In this document: positions 26,550 through 35,814 of the stretch, in pieces
Layout: each line of letters begins with the position of its first letter
Numbering within the stretch: the stretch's first letter is position 1
Source of the DNA: Shewanella benthica
GTDB taxonomy: Bacteria > Pseudomonadota > Gammaproteobacteria > Enterobacterales > Shewanellaceae
Reading direction: 5' to 3'
Length of the DNA: 64,000 nt
Assembly (NCBI GenBank): GCA_023284085.1
Contig: JAKVHY010000003.1
Span: 124,001-188,000 of the forward strand
The notes under the pieces: model-generated
What the model was told of the DNA's origin: nothing
The model's input: the letters and a program-made list of their open reading frames with translations, nothing else
The model's database searches: none
Made by a program: the position numbers and the translations under genes

Positions 26550-27692
26550 ATGTGGTCAATAGAAGATACTGAATTTATGAGCCGTGCAATCAAGCTTGCA
26601 CGTCGAGGTTTATATACCACTCGCCCTAATCCCTGTGTCGGTTGCGTCATCACCTTAGATGATCAGATCCTCGGCGAAGGTTTCCATATTCGCGCCGGCG
26701 GTCCTCATGCCGAGGTGCATGCCTTAGCCATGGCCACGCAGCGCGCCGATGGCCTAGCCGATCTTAAGGGCGCGACAGCTTATGTGACCCTGGAGCCTTG
26801 TAGCCATTATGGTCGCACTCCTCCCTGCGCAGAGGCGCTGATTAAACACGGCATATCCCGTGTGGTGGTGGCCGTAGAAGATCCCAATCCTCAGGTATCG
26901 GGTCGAGGCATTAACATGCTCAAGGATGCGGGTATAGAGGTCGACGTTGGCCTGCTTGGTGATGAGGCTGCAGAAATTAATCCTGGCTTTATGAAACGCA
27001 TGCAAAGCGCGCTTCCCTGGGTGACGGTAAAACTTGCCGCTAGCTTAGATGGCAAGACGGCCCTGAGTAACGGCGCATCCAAATGGATCACCGGCCCAGA
27101 GTCTCGCCGTGATGTACAGCGCTTAAGGGCGCGGAGCTGCGCCTTGGTAACTGGCATCGAAACCGTGCTATTAGATGACCCGTCCCTCAATGTGCGTCAC
27201 AGTGAACTAGGCTTGTTAGCGCAGCAAGTCGATGCAGACTCATTGCTCCAGCCACTTAGAGTCATACTCGACAGCCGCGCCAGACTCACGTCATCAGCGA
27301 AACTATTCGCTATCACTAGCCCTATCTTACTGGTTTCTTGTGTCGATTATCCTCAGGCTGAACAGGACACTTGGCCGGAGCATGTCTCCGGGCTGACACT
27401 GGCCCCAGATGATGACGGCAGAGTCGAGTTAACGGCGCTGTTTTCTCATTTAGGTAAAACCTGTAATTCGGTGTTAATCGAGGCGGGAGCAACACTGGCC
27501 GGCAGTGTCATTAGTCAGAATCATGCCGATGAATTAATCCTCTATCAGGCGATGAAGCTTTTAGGCGCGAACGGACGTAATTTAATCTCTCTGCCTGACT
27601 ATACAGATATGGCAGATATTCCATCCGTCGAATTAATCGATGAACGTAAATTGGGTGATGACACCCGTTTGACGTTAAAAATAAGGTCATAA
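26550..27692 (+). CDS. ribD: Bifunctional riboflavin deaminase/reductase RibD
   Basis: A 380-residue bifunctional enzyme for steps two and three of riboflavin synthesis: deamination of the pyrimidine, then reduction of its ribosyl chain. The deaminase domain (about 1-145) has the zinc motifs HAEVHAL and PCSHYGRTPPC. The reductase domain (about 150-378) shows VTVKLAASLDGKTAL and KWITGPESRRDVQ. The ATG at 26550 gives the family N-terminus (xxxFMSRAIKLARRG); an in-frame TTG 15 bases upstream is less likely. It is followed four bases later by ribE. Confidence 0.95.
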   Translation: MWSIEDTEFMSRAIKLARRGLYTTRPNPCVGCVITLDDQILGEGFHIRAGGPHAEVHALAMATQRADGLADLKGATAYVTLEPCSHYGRTPPCAEALIKHGISRVVVAVEDPNPQVSGRGINMLKDAGIEVDVGLLGDEAAEINPGFMKRMQSALPWVTVKLAASLDGKTALSNGASKWITGPESRRDVQRLRARSCALVTGIETVLLDDPSLNVRHSELGLLAQQVDADSLLQPLRVILDSRARLTSSAKLFAITSPILLVSCVDYPQAEQDTWPEHVSGLTLAPDDDGRVELTALFSHLGKTCNSVLIEAGATLAGSVISQNHADELILYQAMKLLGANGRNLISLPDYTDMADIPSVELIDERKLGDDTRLTLKIRS

Positions 27693-27695
27693 TTC

Positions 27696-28358
27696 ATGTT
27701 TACCGGGATCATAGAGTCAGTGGGAACCTTAAGAAAGATAGAGCGACTAGGTGATGATATTCGCCTCAACGTGGCGAGTAATAAACTCGACCTGTCTGAT
27801 GTGCATCTAGGGGATAGCATAGCGACTAATGGCGTCTGTTTGACCGTCGTCGAGTGCCTCAGTGATGGCTATGTCGCCGACATTTCGGCTGAAACCGTGA
27901 GCCTGACAGGCTTTGCCAAATATCAGGTCGGTACCCGAGTTAACCTCGAAAAAGCCGTGACTCCAACCACTCGATTAGGTGGACACATGGTCAGCGGCCA
28001 TGTTGATGGCGTGGCGACCGTGGATGACAGGCAATACCGGGGCAAGGCCATCGAATTTTGGCTGAGCGCACCGGCAGAGTTGGCCCGTTATATCGCCCAC
28101 AAAGGCTCGATCACCATAGATGGGGTCAGCCTGACCGTGAATGAAGTGCAAGACAATCGTTTTAGACTGACTATTGTGCCTCATACCGCCGGGGAGACGA
28201 CCCTCGAGAGTCTCAAAGCGGGTGACAAGGTGAATATCGAAGTCGATCTGATTGCCCGTCATTTAGAGCGTTTAATGACATACACTAATAAAGAATCGCC
28301 ACAGCCTGAGTCAAATGTGACCATGGATCTGTTAGCTCGCTCAGGTTTTTTGCGTTAG
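27696..28358 (+). CDS. ribE: Riboflavin synthase alpha subunit
   Basis: A 220-residue enzyme that dismutates two 6,7-dimethyl-8-ribityllumazine molecules to riboflavin. The duplicated lumazine-binding barrel is clear: MFTGIIESVGTL with GVCLTVVE in the first half, GHMVSGHVDGVA with GVSLTVNEV in the second. It starts four bases after ribD, so the two are co-translated. The E. coli equivalent is usually called ribC or ribE. Confidence 0.95.
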   Translation: MFTGIIESVGTLRKIERLGDDIRLNVASNKLDLSDVHLGDSIATNGVCLTVVECLSDGYVADISAETVSLTGFAKYQVGTRVNLEKAVTPTTRLGGHMVSGHVDGVATVDDRQYRGKAIEFWLSAPAELARYIAHKGSITIDGVSLTVNEVQDNRFRLTIVPHTAGETTLESLKAGDKVNIEVDLIARHLERLMTYTNKESPQPESNVTMDLLARSGFLR

Positions 28359-28464
28359 ACACTAGAATACCTGTGAATAGAAGATTAAATTGATAATAAA
28401 ATATCGGTTCATAGGCTTTTTGCCTAAACCAGATACTCGAAACTATAAAATTTAAGGCCTTACA

Positions 28465-29568
28465 ATGTCGTTACACAGTATAGAAGAGATCATCGAAGAT
28501 ATTCGTCTCGGTAAAATGGTTATCTTGATGGACGATGAAGATCGTGAGAATGAAGGCGATCTGATCATGGCAGCAGACATGGTCACGGCACAAGCGATTA
28601 ACTTTATGGCGACCTTCGGCCGCGGACTGATTTGTCAGACATTGACTCAATCACGTTGTCAGCAACTGAACTTGCCTTTGATGGTCGTCAATAATAATGC
28701 CCAGTTTTCGACTAATTTCACCATGTCTATCGAGGCTGCCGAAGGCGTGACTACCGGTATCTCGGCCCAAGACAGAGCAGTAACGGTGCTAGCCGCGGTC
28801 GCAAAAGACGCTAAGGCCAGTGACATAGTACAGCCGGGTCATATCTTCCCCTTGATGGCGAAAGAGGGCGGCGTGCTTATTCGTGCGGGTCATACCGAGG
28901 CAGGTTGTGATTTAGCCAGACTGGCAGGTTTTGAAGCGTCATCTGTGATTGTCGAAATATTGAATGAAGATGGCACCATGGCTCGTCGTCCGGATCTTGA
29001 GGTGTTCGCCGAGAAACACGGTCTTAAGATGGGCACCATCGCCGATCTTATCGAATATCGCAATACCAAAGAGAGCAACGTGGTACGTGAGGCTAAGTGT
29101 AAACTGCCCACACGCTTTGGCGAGTTCGATATGCTGACCTTCAGAGACACTATCGATAATCAGCTCCACTATGTATTGATCAAGGGTGAAGTTAAAGAAG
29201 AAGTGCTGGTGCGTGTGCATCTGCAAAATACCTTCAATGACTTGCTGCACTCGGAACGTGATCAGAAGCGTAGTTGGCCCCTCGAGAAGGCGATGCAACG
29301 TATTGCCGATGAAGGCGGAGTGCTGGTGCTGCTGGGTAATCAGGAGCATAGCAGTGATATTCTTGCCAAAGTAAAGGCATTTGAGCTCGAAGACAATGGT
29401 CAGGCACCCACTCCCGCCAAGTGGCAGGGGACGTCACGTCAAGTGGGCGTCGGCTCGCAGATTTTAGCCAATATTGGTGTGACTAAGATGCGTCTGCTCA
29501 GTTCACCTAAACGTTATCATTCACTTTCAGGTTTTGGCCTAGAAGTGACCGAGTACATAAGTGAATAG
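28465..29568 (+). CDS. ribBA: DHBP synthase with degenerate RibA-like domain (RibBX type)
   Basis: A 367-residue protein. The N-terminal domain (about 1-200) is a complete 3,4-dihydroxy-2-butanone-4-phosphate synthase with [28 protein letters not shown] and [15 protein letters not shown]. The C-terminal half (about 205-367) is related to GTP cyclohydrolase II, but the zinc-binding cysteine cluster and CDCGxQL region are missing; the equivalent stretch reads [15 protein letters not shown]. This matches the RibBX variant reported in Shewanella and other Proteobacteria, in which the second domain lacks RibA activity. A separate ribA is therefore expected. Confidence 0.93.
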   Translation: MSLHSIEEIIEDIRLGKMVILMDDEDRENEGDLIMAADMVTAQAINFMATFGRGLICQTLTQSRCQQLNLPLMVVNNNAQFSTNFTMSIEAAEGVTTGISAQDRAVTVLAAVAKDAKASDIVQPGHIFPLMAKEGGVLIRAGHTEAGCDLARLAGFEASSVIVEILNEDGTMARRPDLEVFAEKHGLKMGTIADLIEYRNTKESNVVREAKCKLPTRFGEFDMLTFRDTIDNQLHYVLIKGEVKEEVLVRVHLQNTFNDLLHSERDQKRSWPLEKAMQRIADEGGVLVLLGNQEHSSDILAKVKAFELEDNGQAPTPAKWQGTSRQVGVGSQILANIGVTKMRLLSSPKRYHSLSGFGLEVTEYISE

Positions 29569-29690
29569 TTAAATCTGTTCAAAATAAATCAATTCTGGTG
29601 ATTTGCATGGAGAACAACGTAGGGGGCTGTGATATCATGCTGCCTCTTCCGTGTACGAGCCGGTTAAATCAGCTAATTTAGGTAAGATAA

Positions 29691-30173
29691 ATGAACATAG
29701 TTCAAGGTAATATCGAGTCGAAAAACGCCAAGGTTGCTATCGTAGTATCACGCTTCAACAGTTTTCTTGTTGAGAGTTTACTCGAGGGCGCGGTTGATAC
29801 ACTAAAGCGTTTCGGTCAAGTCGCTGATGATAACATCACAGTCGTACGAGTCCCCGGAGCCGTAGAGCTGCCTTTAGCTGCACGTCGCGTTGCTGCTAGT
29901 GGTAAGTTTGATGGAATTATTGCGCTCGGTGCAGTGATCCGCGGTGGAACGCCACATTTTGAATTTGTTGCAGGCGAATGTAACAAGGGACTGGCTCAAG
30001 TTGCACTTGAGTTTGACGTTCCTGTCTCATTCGGTGTGTTGACTACCGATACCATAGAGCAAGCGATTGAGCGCTCAGGTACTAAGGCGGGTAACAAGGG
30101 TGGCGAAGCCGCACTTGGTCTGCTGGAGATGGTTAACGTCCTGCAAGAACTAGAACAGCATTTGCAAGATTAG
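29691..30173 (+). CDS. ribH: 6,7-dimethyl-8-ribityllumazine synthase
   Basis: A 160-residue subunit of an icosahedral enzyme joining the RibB product and the RibD-derived pyrimidine to lumazine. Motifs are [13 protein letters not shown] (about 54-66), the catalytic loop [14 protein letters not shown] with catalytic His near residue 89, and [17 protein letters not shown]. Length is near the E. coli enzyme (156). It starts 122 bases after ribBA, with room for its own promoter, and is followed eight bases later by nusB, the standard order. Confidence 0.95.
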   Translation: MNIVQGNIESKNAKVAIVVSRFNSFLVESLLEGAVDTLKRFGQVADDNITVVRVPGAVELPLAARRVAASGKFDGIIALGAVIRGGTPHFEFVAGECNKGLAQVALEFDVPVSFGVLTTDTIEQAIERSGTKAGNKGGEAALGLLEMVNVLQELEQHLQD

Positions 30174-30181
30174 GAATAAAG

Positions 30182-30586
30182 ATGAAACCTTCTGAGCGCC
30201 GCAAGGCCCGCCGTTTAGCCGTACAAGCCATTTACTCTTGGCAGTTAAGCGGAAATAATATTGCCGATGTGGAGCATGAGTTTCTTACAGAGCAAAAAAT
30301 CGATGGTATCGATGTCGCATATTTCCGTGAGTTATTCACAGGAACGGCAACGAAACTCGGTCAAATAGATGAACTAATTATTCCTCATGTTGAGCGTCCA
30401 TTTAACGAAGTTTCGCCTATCGAGAAAGCGGTACTGAGAATGGCTACCTATGAGCTTACATTCCGCAAGGATGTACCCTATAAGGTTGCGATTAACGAAG
30501 CTATCGAGCTGGCAAAGACTTTTGGTGCAGAAGATGGCCATAAGTTTGTTAACGGTATTCTCGACAAGATAGTGGGTCGTAAGTAA
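30182..30586 (+). CDS. nusB: Transcription antitermination protein NusB
   Basis: A 134-residue all-helical RNA-binding protein that, with NusE, acts at boxA in rRNA antitermination. Family stretches are [19 protein letters not shown] (3-21), [17 protein letters not shown] and [29 protein letters not shown]. It is coupled to ribH with an eight-base gap and closed by a terminator. Confidence 0.95.
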   Translation: MKPSERRKARRLAVQAIYSWQLSGNNIADVEHEFLTEQKIDGIDVAYFRELFTGTATKLGQIDELIIPHVERPFNEVSPIEKAVLRMATYELTFRKDVPYKVAINEAIELAKTFGAEDGHKFVNGILDKIVGRK

Positions 30587-30593
30587 TACGAAA

Positions 30594-30621
30594 AACGGCA
30601 TCTCAGGATGCCATTTTTTTT
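30594..30621 (+). terminator. Terminator after nusB
   Basis: Stem GGCATC/GATGCC with a 4-base loop and a T8 run, 11 bases after the nusB stop. It ends the ribH-nusB transcript ahead of thiL. Confidence 0.8.
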
Positions 30622-30691
30622 GCCTCGCGAATCCAGTATTTATCCTAAAATCAGATGTACTTAGCATACTCAGATACGGGCAAACTAATCC

Positions 30692-31651
30692 TTGAAAGAA
30701 TTTCAATTAATCGAGCACTTCTTTAATCGCCGTGGTCAAACGCGCCGCGATGTCGAGTTAGGCATAGGTGACGATTGTGCTCTGGTGCAAGCCGCTCCGA
30801 ATAAATCCATCGCCATCTCCTGTGACACCTTAGTCGAGAATGTCCATTTCTATGCCGATATACCGCCTCAAGCCTTGGGCTATAAATCCTTAGCGGTTAA
30901 CTTATCCGATCTCGCTTCCATGGGCGCCGAGCCTGCATGGATGACACTGGCATTAACCTTGCCCGATGTGGATGAGACCTGGTTAGAGCTGTTTAGCACC
31001 GGTTTGTTCGATGCCGCCGAGTATTACGGGGTGTCGCTCATCGGCGGGGATACGACTCGTGGCCCGCGTGCCATCAGCATCACCATCAACGGATTAGTGC
31101 CCACGGGAACCGCTCTGACTCGAAGCGGTGCCAAAAATGGTGACTGGATCTATGTCACCGGCACCTTAGGTGACTCGGCATTGGGCCTGGATGTGATACG
31201 CGGTAACAGGCGAGTCGATGTTGAATATAACGAGTATCTGATTAATCGTCATTATTATCCGACACCGAGAGTGTTGGCGGGGCAAGCACTGCGAAATCTT
31301 GCCTCGAGTGCCATCGATCTCTCCGATGGTCTGGCATCAGATATTTTTCATGTGCTGAAGCGTTCTGAGGTCGGTGCGGTTATCGATGTGGATCTATTGC
31401 CGCTATCCCAGGCGGTAAAAGACTCAGTATCTGAGTTAGAAGCCTTAAGTTATGCCTTATCCGGCGGTGAGGACTACGAGTTGCTCTTTACCGTTCCAGA
31501 GGCGCAGAAAGGCGCCTTAGAGACGGCTTTAGCCCATGCCTGTGTCGAATTTACTCAGGTGGGACAGGTGACGTCAGATAAACAACTGAGATTAATACGC
31601 AATGGAGAGCCATTTAATTTGACCAACATAGGTTTCGAGCATTTCTCCTGA
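30692..31651 (+). CDS. thiL: Thiamine-monophosphate kinase
   Basis: A 319-residue kinase making thiamine diphosphate from thiamine monophosphate. Motifs are ELGIGDDCALV (about 22-32), LAVNLSDLASMGAEP, GGDTTRGP and SAIDLSDGLASDI, all AIR-synthase-like ATP/metal sites. The start is TTG, giving KEFQLIEHFF, which aligns with the E. coli N-terminus; no in-frame ATG lies earlier. Its stop overlaps the pgpA ATG by one base. Confidence 0.94.
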   Translation: MKEFQLIEHFFNRRGQTRRDVELGIGDDCALVQAAPNKSIAISCDTLVENVHFYADIPPQALGYKSLAVNLSDLASMGAEPAWMTLALTLPDVDETWLELFSTGLFDAAEYYGVSLIGGDTTRGPRAISITINGLVPTGTALTRSGAKNGDWIYVTGTLGDSALGLDVIRGNRRVDVEYNEYLINRHYYPTPRVLAGQALRNLASSAIDLSDGLASDIFHVLKRSEVGAVIDVDLLPLSQAVKDSVSELEALSYALSGGEDYELLFTVPEAQKGALETALAHACVEFTQVGQVTSDKQLRLIRNGEPFNLTNIGFEHFS

Positions 31652-32145
31652 TGAACATATTCTCTAAAGACAAAGCGTTAACTCATCTCTCTCTGAAGAA
31701 CCCCATTCACTTTTTGGCGCTTGGATTCGGTTCGGGGCTCGCGGCAAAAGCGCCGGGGACCTTCGGTACCTTGGCCGCTATTCCACTGTTTCTTCTGATG
31801 GCACCCCTTAGCCTACCTTGGTATCTGGCGCTCACCTTATTGAGTGTGCTTGCTGGTTTTTATATCTGTGATAAGGCCGCTAAAGATATGGGGGTTCACG
31901 ATCATGGGGCTATTGTGTGGGATGAAATTGCCGGATTACTCATTACTATGATAGCCGCGCCAGCGGGTTGGCTCTGGTTAGTCATAGGTTTCGCCTTATT
32001 TCGCTTCTTCGATATCCTTAAACCTTGGCCCATTCGTTGGCTGGATGCCAAGGTACACGGTGGCTTCGGTATCATGATAGACGATGTACTGGCAGGAATT
32101 TTCTCGCTGATTTGTCTGCAGGTGTTAGCTTACTGTTTCACTTAG
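31651..32145 (+). CDS. pgpA: Phosphatidylglycerophosphatase A
   Basis: A 164-residue inner-membrane phosphatase removing phosphate from phosphatidylglycerol phosphate. The family signature GFGSGLAAKAPGTFGTL is near residue 27 and WDEIAGLL near 90, with four hydrophobic segments. It is translationally coupled to thiL (shared base in TGATG). The thiL-pgpA pair is conserved in gammaproteobacteria. Confidence 0.94.
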   Translation: MNIFSKDKALTHLSLKNPIHFLALGFGSGLAAKAPGTFGTLAAIPLFLLMAPLSLPWYLALTLLSVLAGFYICDKAAKDMGVHDHGAIVWDEIAGLLITMIAAPAGWLWLVIGFALFRFFDILKPWPIRWLDAKVHGGFGIMIDDVLAGIFSLICLQVLAYCFT

Positions 32146-32351
32146 TATTTTCCGCCAAGTTATTCGAGGCATGGATTAGTCCTGCCTCATTCCTTTCTTT
32201 TAATCTCTGTATAACCTTCCTTTATCTCAATGTCTCAATTCTATCAAGCTCATTTTTGGCAACCTGAGGTTTCAATTTTTGGACTCGATAAGCTGGAGTG
32301 ATGGTGACAACATAAGTGTTACTTACTGTCTAAAGCTGAAAGGAAGAAGCC

Positions 32352-33098
32352 ATGTTATTGAAAAATAAAATTGCCATTATTACTGGTGCAGCATCCGGTA
32401 TAGGTTTTGAAACCGTTAAGCTATTTCTCGAAGAAGGGGCCAAAGTAGTTGCTGGTGATATGGTCAGTTCTATGGCGCTATCTGAGATAGTAGAAAAGGA
32501 TGACCACTTAGTGTTTCTATTGGTCGATGTCACTATTGCAGAAGATCATAAAAAGTTAATTGAGTTGGCGGTCTCATCTTTTGGTGGCCTTGATATCTGT
32601 TTCAATAATGCCGGGATCATAGGTGATACTGAAACTCCAGGTGCCGACCAAACCATGGAGTCATTCGATAAGGTGATGAATGTGAATGTTCGTGGTGTGA
32701 CTCTTGCGATGAATGCTCAGATTAAGTTCTTTCAATCATCGAGCCACACCAGTCCGGCAATTATTAACACTGCATCAGTAGCAGGTAAGATTGCCATGGC
32801 TAACTCGGCACCATACATTACCTCGAAGCATGCGGTGGTTGGGCTAACAAAAGCTTACGCTATTGATTATGCATCGGCGGGAATCCGCATCAATATGGTA
32901 GCACCAGGCGTGATAGCCACACCTATGGTATCTGAGGTAGATGAAGATAAAGTTGACGCTATTTTGGCTGCGCATCCTATCGGGCGTATAGGTCTGCCAA
33001 GAGAGATAAGTGAACTCGTTGTATTTCTAGCGAGCGACAGAGCGACCTTTATCAACGGGGCTTATTATAACGTCGATGGTGGCTATTTAGCGCTGTAA
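32352..33098 (+). CDS. Short-chain dehydrogenase/reductase
   Basis: A 248-residue classical SDR. The cofactor-binding TGAASGIG (about 11-18), NNAG (about 86-89), catalytic Ser in NTASVAGK and YITSK (Tyr/Lys about 153-157), and a C-terminal GAYYNVDGGYLAL are all present. Asp36 in VAGDM following the second strand suggests NAD+ preference. GAAGGAAG before the ATG is a good ribosome-binding site. It is a single gene and the substrate is unknown. Confidence 0.88.
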   Translation: MLLKNKIAIITGAASGIGFETVKLFLEEGAKVVAGDMVSSMALSEIVEKDDHLVFLLVDVTIAEDHKKLIELAVSSFGGLDICFNNAGIIGDTETPGADQTMESFDKVMNVNVRGVTLAMNAQIKFFQSSSHTSPAIINTASVAGKIAMANSAPYITSKHAVVGLTKAYAIDYASAGIRINMVAPGVIATPMVSEVDEDKVDAILAAHPIGRIGLPREISELVVFLASDRATFINGAYYNVDGGYLAL

Positions 33099-33130
33099 GA
33101 GAGTCTTGGCTATAACCTGGCGGGGAGGGG

Positions 33131-33901
33131 CTAAAATATCCAGGTGGCTTTGGCGAAAAAGGTGGGATCGGCGATATGACCAAACAAATCTTGTCCCGCG
33201 TTATCGGTACCATTGTAGGTGATACACGCGGTTACCGGACCTATGGGGTAGCTTAAGCCCAAGTTAAAATAGGTATAAGCATCACCCAGGGCCTCCTCGG
33301 TGTCCCACCATCCTAGCTGCATATCTAAACTTATCCCGCTATCCCACAGTGGCTGTGACTTGTTGTATTCCACTCTGTAGGCTTTATCTTGACTCAAGTC
33401 GCCTAAGATATCATTTAAGGTATGGCTAAAAGAGAATTGTCCGTAAGGGGTGTACAGGTCAAACATCAGCTCGGTGAAGTCCAGGCTGATGTCTGCCGCA
33501 TTGGAGCCCTGAATAAGGTACTGATAGAGAGTGACCGACAGATACACTTCTTCGTTAAATAGATGACGGTAGCCGAGATAAACATCTGTCTCCAGATTCT
33601 CACCAGCCTCGAAGGGGCTGGCATCATCGATGAAATTGAATGTCGATATGAAGGTGCCCAGGTAAAATCCATTACCCACATCGTATCCGGCGAGTACTTG
33701 TACGGCCGGATCTGTCTGAGTCAAAGAGATCCCATAGGCTCGATGATCTGTGGTGACAGTTGCATGACCATAGAAACTGCCATCCGCCTGACTGGGGAGA
33801 GTGAAAAAAAGAAGCAGATAAGCGAGTAAATGAAGCGCCTTGATGAAGATCATGACAGAGTGTTGGGTCGCACTTTTCCATGTGTTCAGTAAATAATTCA
33901 T
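33131..33901 (-). CDS. TorF-family putative outer-membrane porin (TIGR02001 type)
   Basis: A 256-residue exported protein with an N-terminal hydrophobic segment (about 17-40, ending PSQADG) and a sequence of amphipathic strands ending in KATWIF, typical of a beta barrel. The start of the mature part (ATVTTDHRAYGISLTQTDPAVQV) matches the TIGR02001/TorF group of small putative porins found in Shewanella and Vibrio. An internal ATG at 33853 is a possible alternative start, just before the signal segment. Transport role unproven. Confidence 0.7.
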   Translation of the reverse strand: MNYLLNTWKSATQHSVMIFIKALHLLAYLLLFFTLPSQADGSFYGHATVTTDHRAYGISLTQTDPAVQVLAGYDVGNGFYLGTFISTFNFIDDASPFEAGENLETDVYLGYRHLFNEEVYLSVTLYQYLIQGSNAADISLDFTELMFDLYTPYGQFSFSHTLNDILGDLSQDKAYRVEYNKSQPLWDSGISLDMQLGWWDTEEALGDAYTYFNLGLSYPIGPVTACITYNGTDNAGQDLFGHIADPTFFAKATWIF

Positions 33902-34017
33902 ATCCCTTGCCTTATTCCCTTAAAGCCAACATCTAATGACTCTAAGGAAAATATAGACCAAGGGAAACGCTATATCCAATGTACCCGTTTAGATAATAAG
34001 GCTTTATGCTGATACGA

Positions 34018-35676
34018 TTAGTACAATAACTCTTTAGCGTTCGCTAATGTATTGTTAGTGATCTCATCGCCGCCCAGTAAACGAGCCAGCTCCTCTATGC
34101 GTTGATTTCTGTCCAGTGGCGTCATGGATGTTTCTGTTTTACCAGCCTTGCTCTTCTTGTCGACAAACATGTGTTGGTGTCCATTGCCGGCAACTTGGGG
34201 GAGGTGGGTCACACATAATACTTGAGTAGAGTCACCTAACTTTCTCAGCATGCGTCCAACCACTGCCGCAGTCGCTCCCGAAATCCCCACATCAACCTCA
34301 TCAAAAATGAGTGTAGGTGTCGATACTTTTTTGGCGGTAATGACTTGAATCCCCAGGCCTATTCTGGATAGCTCACCACCCGATGCGACCTTAGACAGGG
34401 GCTGAAGCGGCTGTCCCGGGTTGGTGGTGACGAGAAATTCTATGCTGTCACAGCCATTCGGGGAGCTGAGCTCTTCATTGAATGTGACCGAGATAGAAAA
34501 CTTCCCCTTGGGCATGTTCAATTCATGGATAGATTGAGTGACCTGCTTGTCTAACTCTTTGGCATAACGACAACGACTCTGGCTGAGTTTCTTGGCATGT
34601 AGCAGATAGCTGTCTCGACTGGCGGCAACTTGTTGCTTTAGCGCGTCCAAGGCTTCCTCGTCAGAATCTAGGCTGCTCAGTTCAGTTTTCAGTGTGAGAT
34701 GATGAGCGGCCAGCTCGTTCGGGCCGACGTGATGCTTACGCGCCAGCTGCATGGCTTGGGATAATCTCTGTTCTAAGTGGGCAAAATGTTCCGGATCCAG
34801 TTCCAATCCCGCTAGGTAATTCTCCAGCTCGCTGCTGCTCTCCTGAACTTGGATAAGGGCTTCGTTTAGCATGTTAACGACATTAGTCAGCAGAGGGTCA
34901 TAGGACTCGAGCTCCTGGGCTTGAGTGATACCCGCGTTGATCAAGGATTCGACGTTGCCCTGATCATTCTCCTGCAAGATAAACAGCTCATTTTTACAGG
35001 CTTCAACTAGTGCTGTGCCATTGGCGAGTTTCTTATGCTCAGCTTCTATCTGTTCAAATTCACCGGGAGAAAGGCTAAATTCATCGAGCTCTTCGACTTG
35101 GTACTGGAGCAGCTGCTTGCGAGAGATACGTTCATGTTGTGACTGAGTTAAGGCCTTAAGCTCTTTTTCTATCAGTTTACAGCGCTGGTAACCGGCGGCG
35201 ACCGAATCGAGTAGCATTTTATGATTGGCGTAACTGTCTAACAGAGTCAGCTGATGTTCACTCTTGAGCATGGCATGGTGTGCATGTTGACCGTGAATAC
35301 CAATAAGCAGTTGGCCAAGATTTTTAGCCTGTGATAAGGGCACCGGATTGCCATTGATGTATGCCCTGGAGCGACCATCGCTGCCAACTGTTCGTCTGAG
35401 TATGCAGTCATTATCGTGGTCGAGATCGTTGTCTTCGAGCCAACGTTTTGCAACCGGGATATCATTTAAGGAAAATCTGGCACTCACCTCGGCTTTTGTA
35501 GCCCCAGGCCTTACCGTGCCGGCATCGGCTCGGTTACCCAGACACAGACCCAGGGCGTCAATTGCAATCGATTTACCCGCACCGGTTTCACCGGTAATAC
35601 TGGTCATTCCAGGCTTGAAGTCCAGCTCCAGAAAGCGGACGATGGCGAAATTATTGATGCTGAGTTGGCAAAGCAT
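34018..35676 (-). CDS. recN: DNA repair protein RecN
   Basis: A 552-residue SMC-like ATPase acting in repair of double-strand breaks. Walker A ITGETGAGKSIAIDAL lies near residue 29; long coiled-coil arms occupy about 160-380. The ABC signature SGGELSRIGL and Walker B TLIFDEVDVGISG are near 420-450. The Ala/Leu-rich tail ends LANAKELLY. It is strongly SOS-regulated: two tandem LexA boxes overlap the promoter (TTTACT-N16-TATACT on the minus strand, plus-strand 35711-35738). Confidence 0.96.
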   Translation of the reverse strand: MLCQLSINNFAIVRFLELDFKPGMTSITGETGAGKSIAIDALGLCLGNRADAGTVRPGATKAEVSARFSLNDIPVAKRWLEDNDLDHDNDCILRRTVGSDGRSRAYINGNPVPLSQAKNLGQLLIGIHGQHAHHAMLKSEHQLTLLDSYANHKMLLDSVAAGYQRCKLIEKELKALTQSQHERISRKQLLQYQVEELDEFSLSPGEFEQIEAEHKKLANGTALVEACKNELFILQENDQGNVESLINAGITQAQELESYDPLLTNVVNMLNEALIQVQESSSELENYLAGLELDPEHFAHLEQRLSQAMQLARKHHVGPNELAAHHLTLKTELSSLDSDEEALDALKQQVAASRDSYLLHAKKLSQSRCRYAKELDKQVTQSIHELNMPKGKFSISVTFNEELSSPNGCDSIEFLVTTNPGQPLQPLSKVASGGELSRIGLGIQVITAKKVSTPTLIFDEVDVGISGATAAVVGRMLRKLGDSTQVLCVTHLPQVAGNGHQHMFVDKKSKAGKTETSMTPLDRNQRIEELARLLGGDEITNNTLANAKELLY

Positions 35677-35694
35677 AATGACATCCCTTTAATG

Positions 35695-35714
35695 TACTGT
35701 GTTTTTAAACAGTA
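35695..35714 (-). promoter_or_regulatory. LexA box 1 of recN
   Basis: TACTGTGTTTTTAAACAGTA on the plus strand: CTG and CAG separated by exactly ten bases. It lies 19 bases upstream of the recN ATG, over the transcription start region. Confidence 0.9.
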
Positions 35715-35716
35715 TA

Positions 35717-35736
35717 TACTGATTTTATATACAGTA
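35717..35736 (-). promoter_or_regulatory. LexA box 2 of recN
   Basis: TACTGATTTTATATACAGTA on the plus strand, CTG-N10-CAG, two bases beyond box 1 and lying between the -35 and -10 hexamers. Tandem LexA boxes are also known at E. coli recN. Confidence 0.9.
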
Positions 35737-35814
35737 AAGCTTTGAGTGAATAGTGTTCAATATTATGATGGTTCAATGGATACTGAGCCGTGTTTTCACT
35801 CTGTGCTTAACCGA

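Noticed and set aside
28359..28464. FMN riboswitch before ribBA
   Set aside because: The 106-base gap is too short and lacks the conserved RFN-element sequences.
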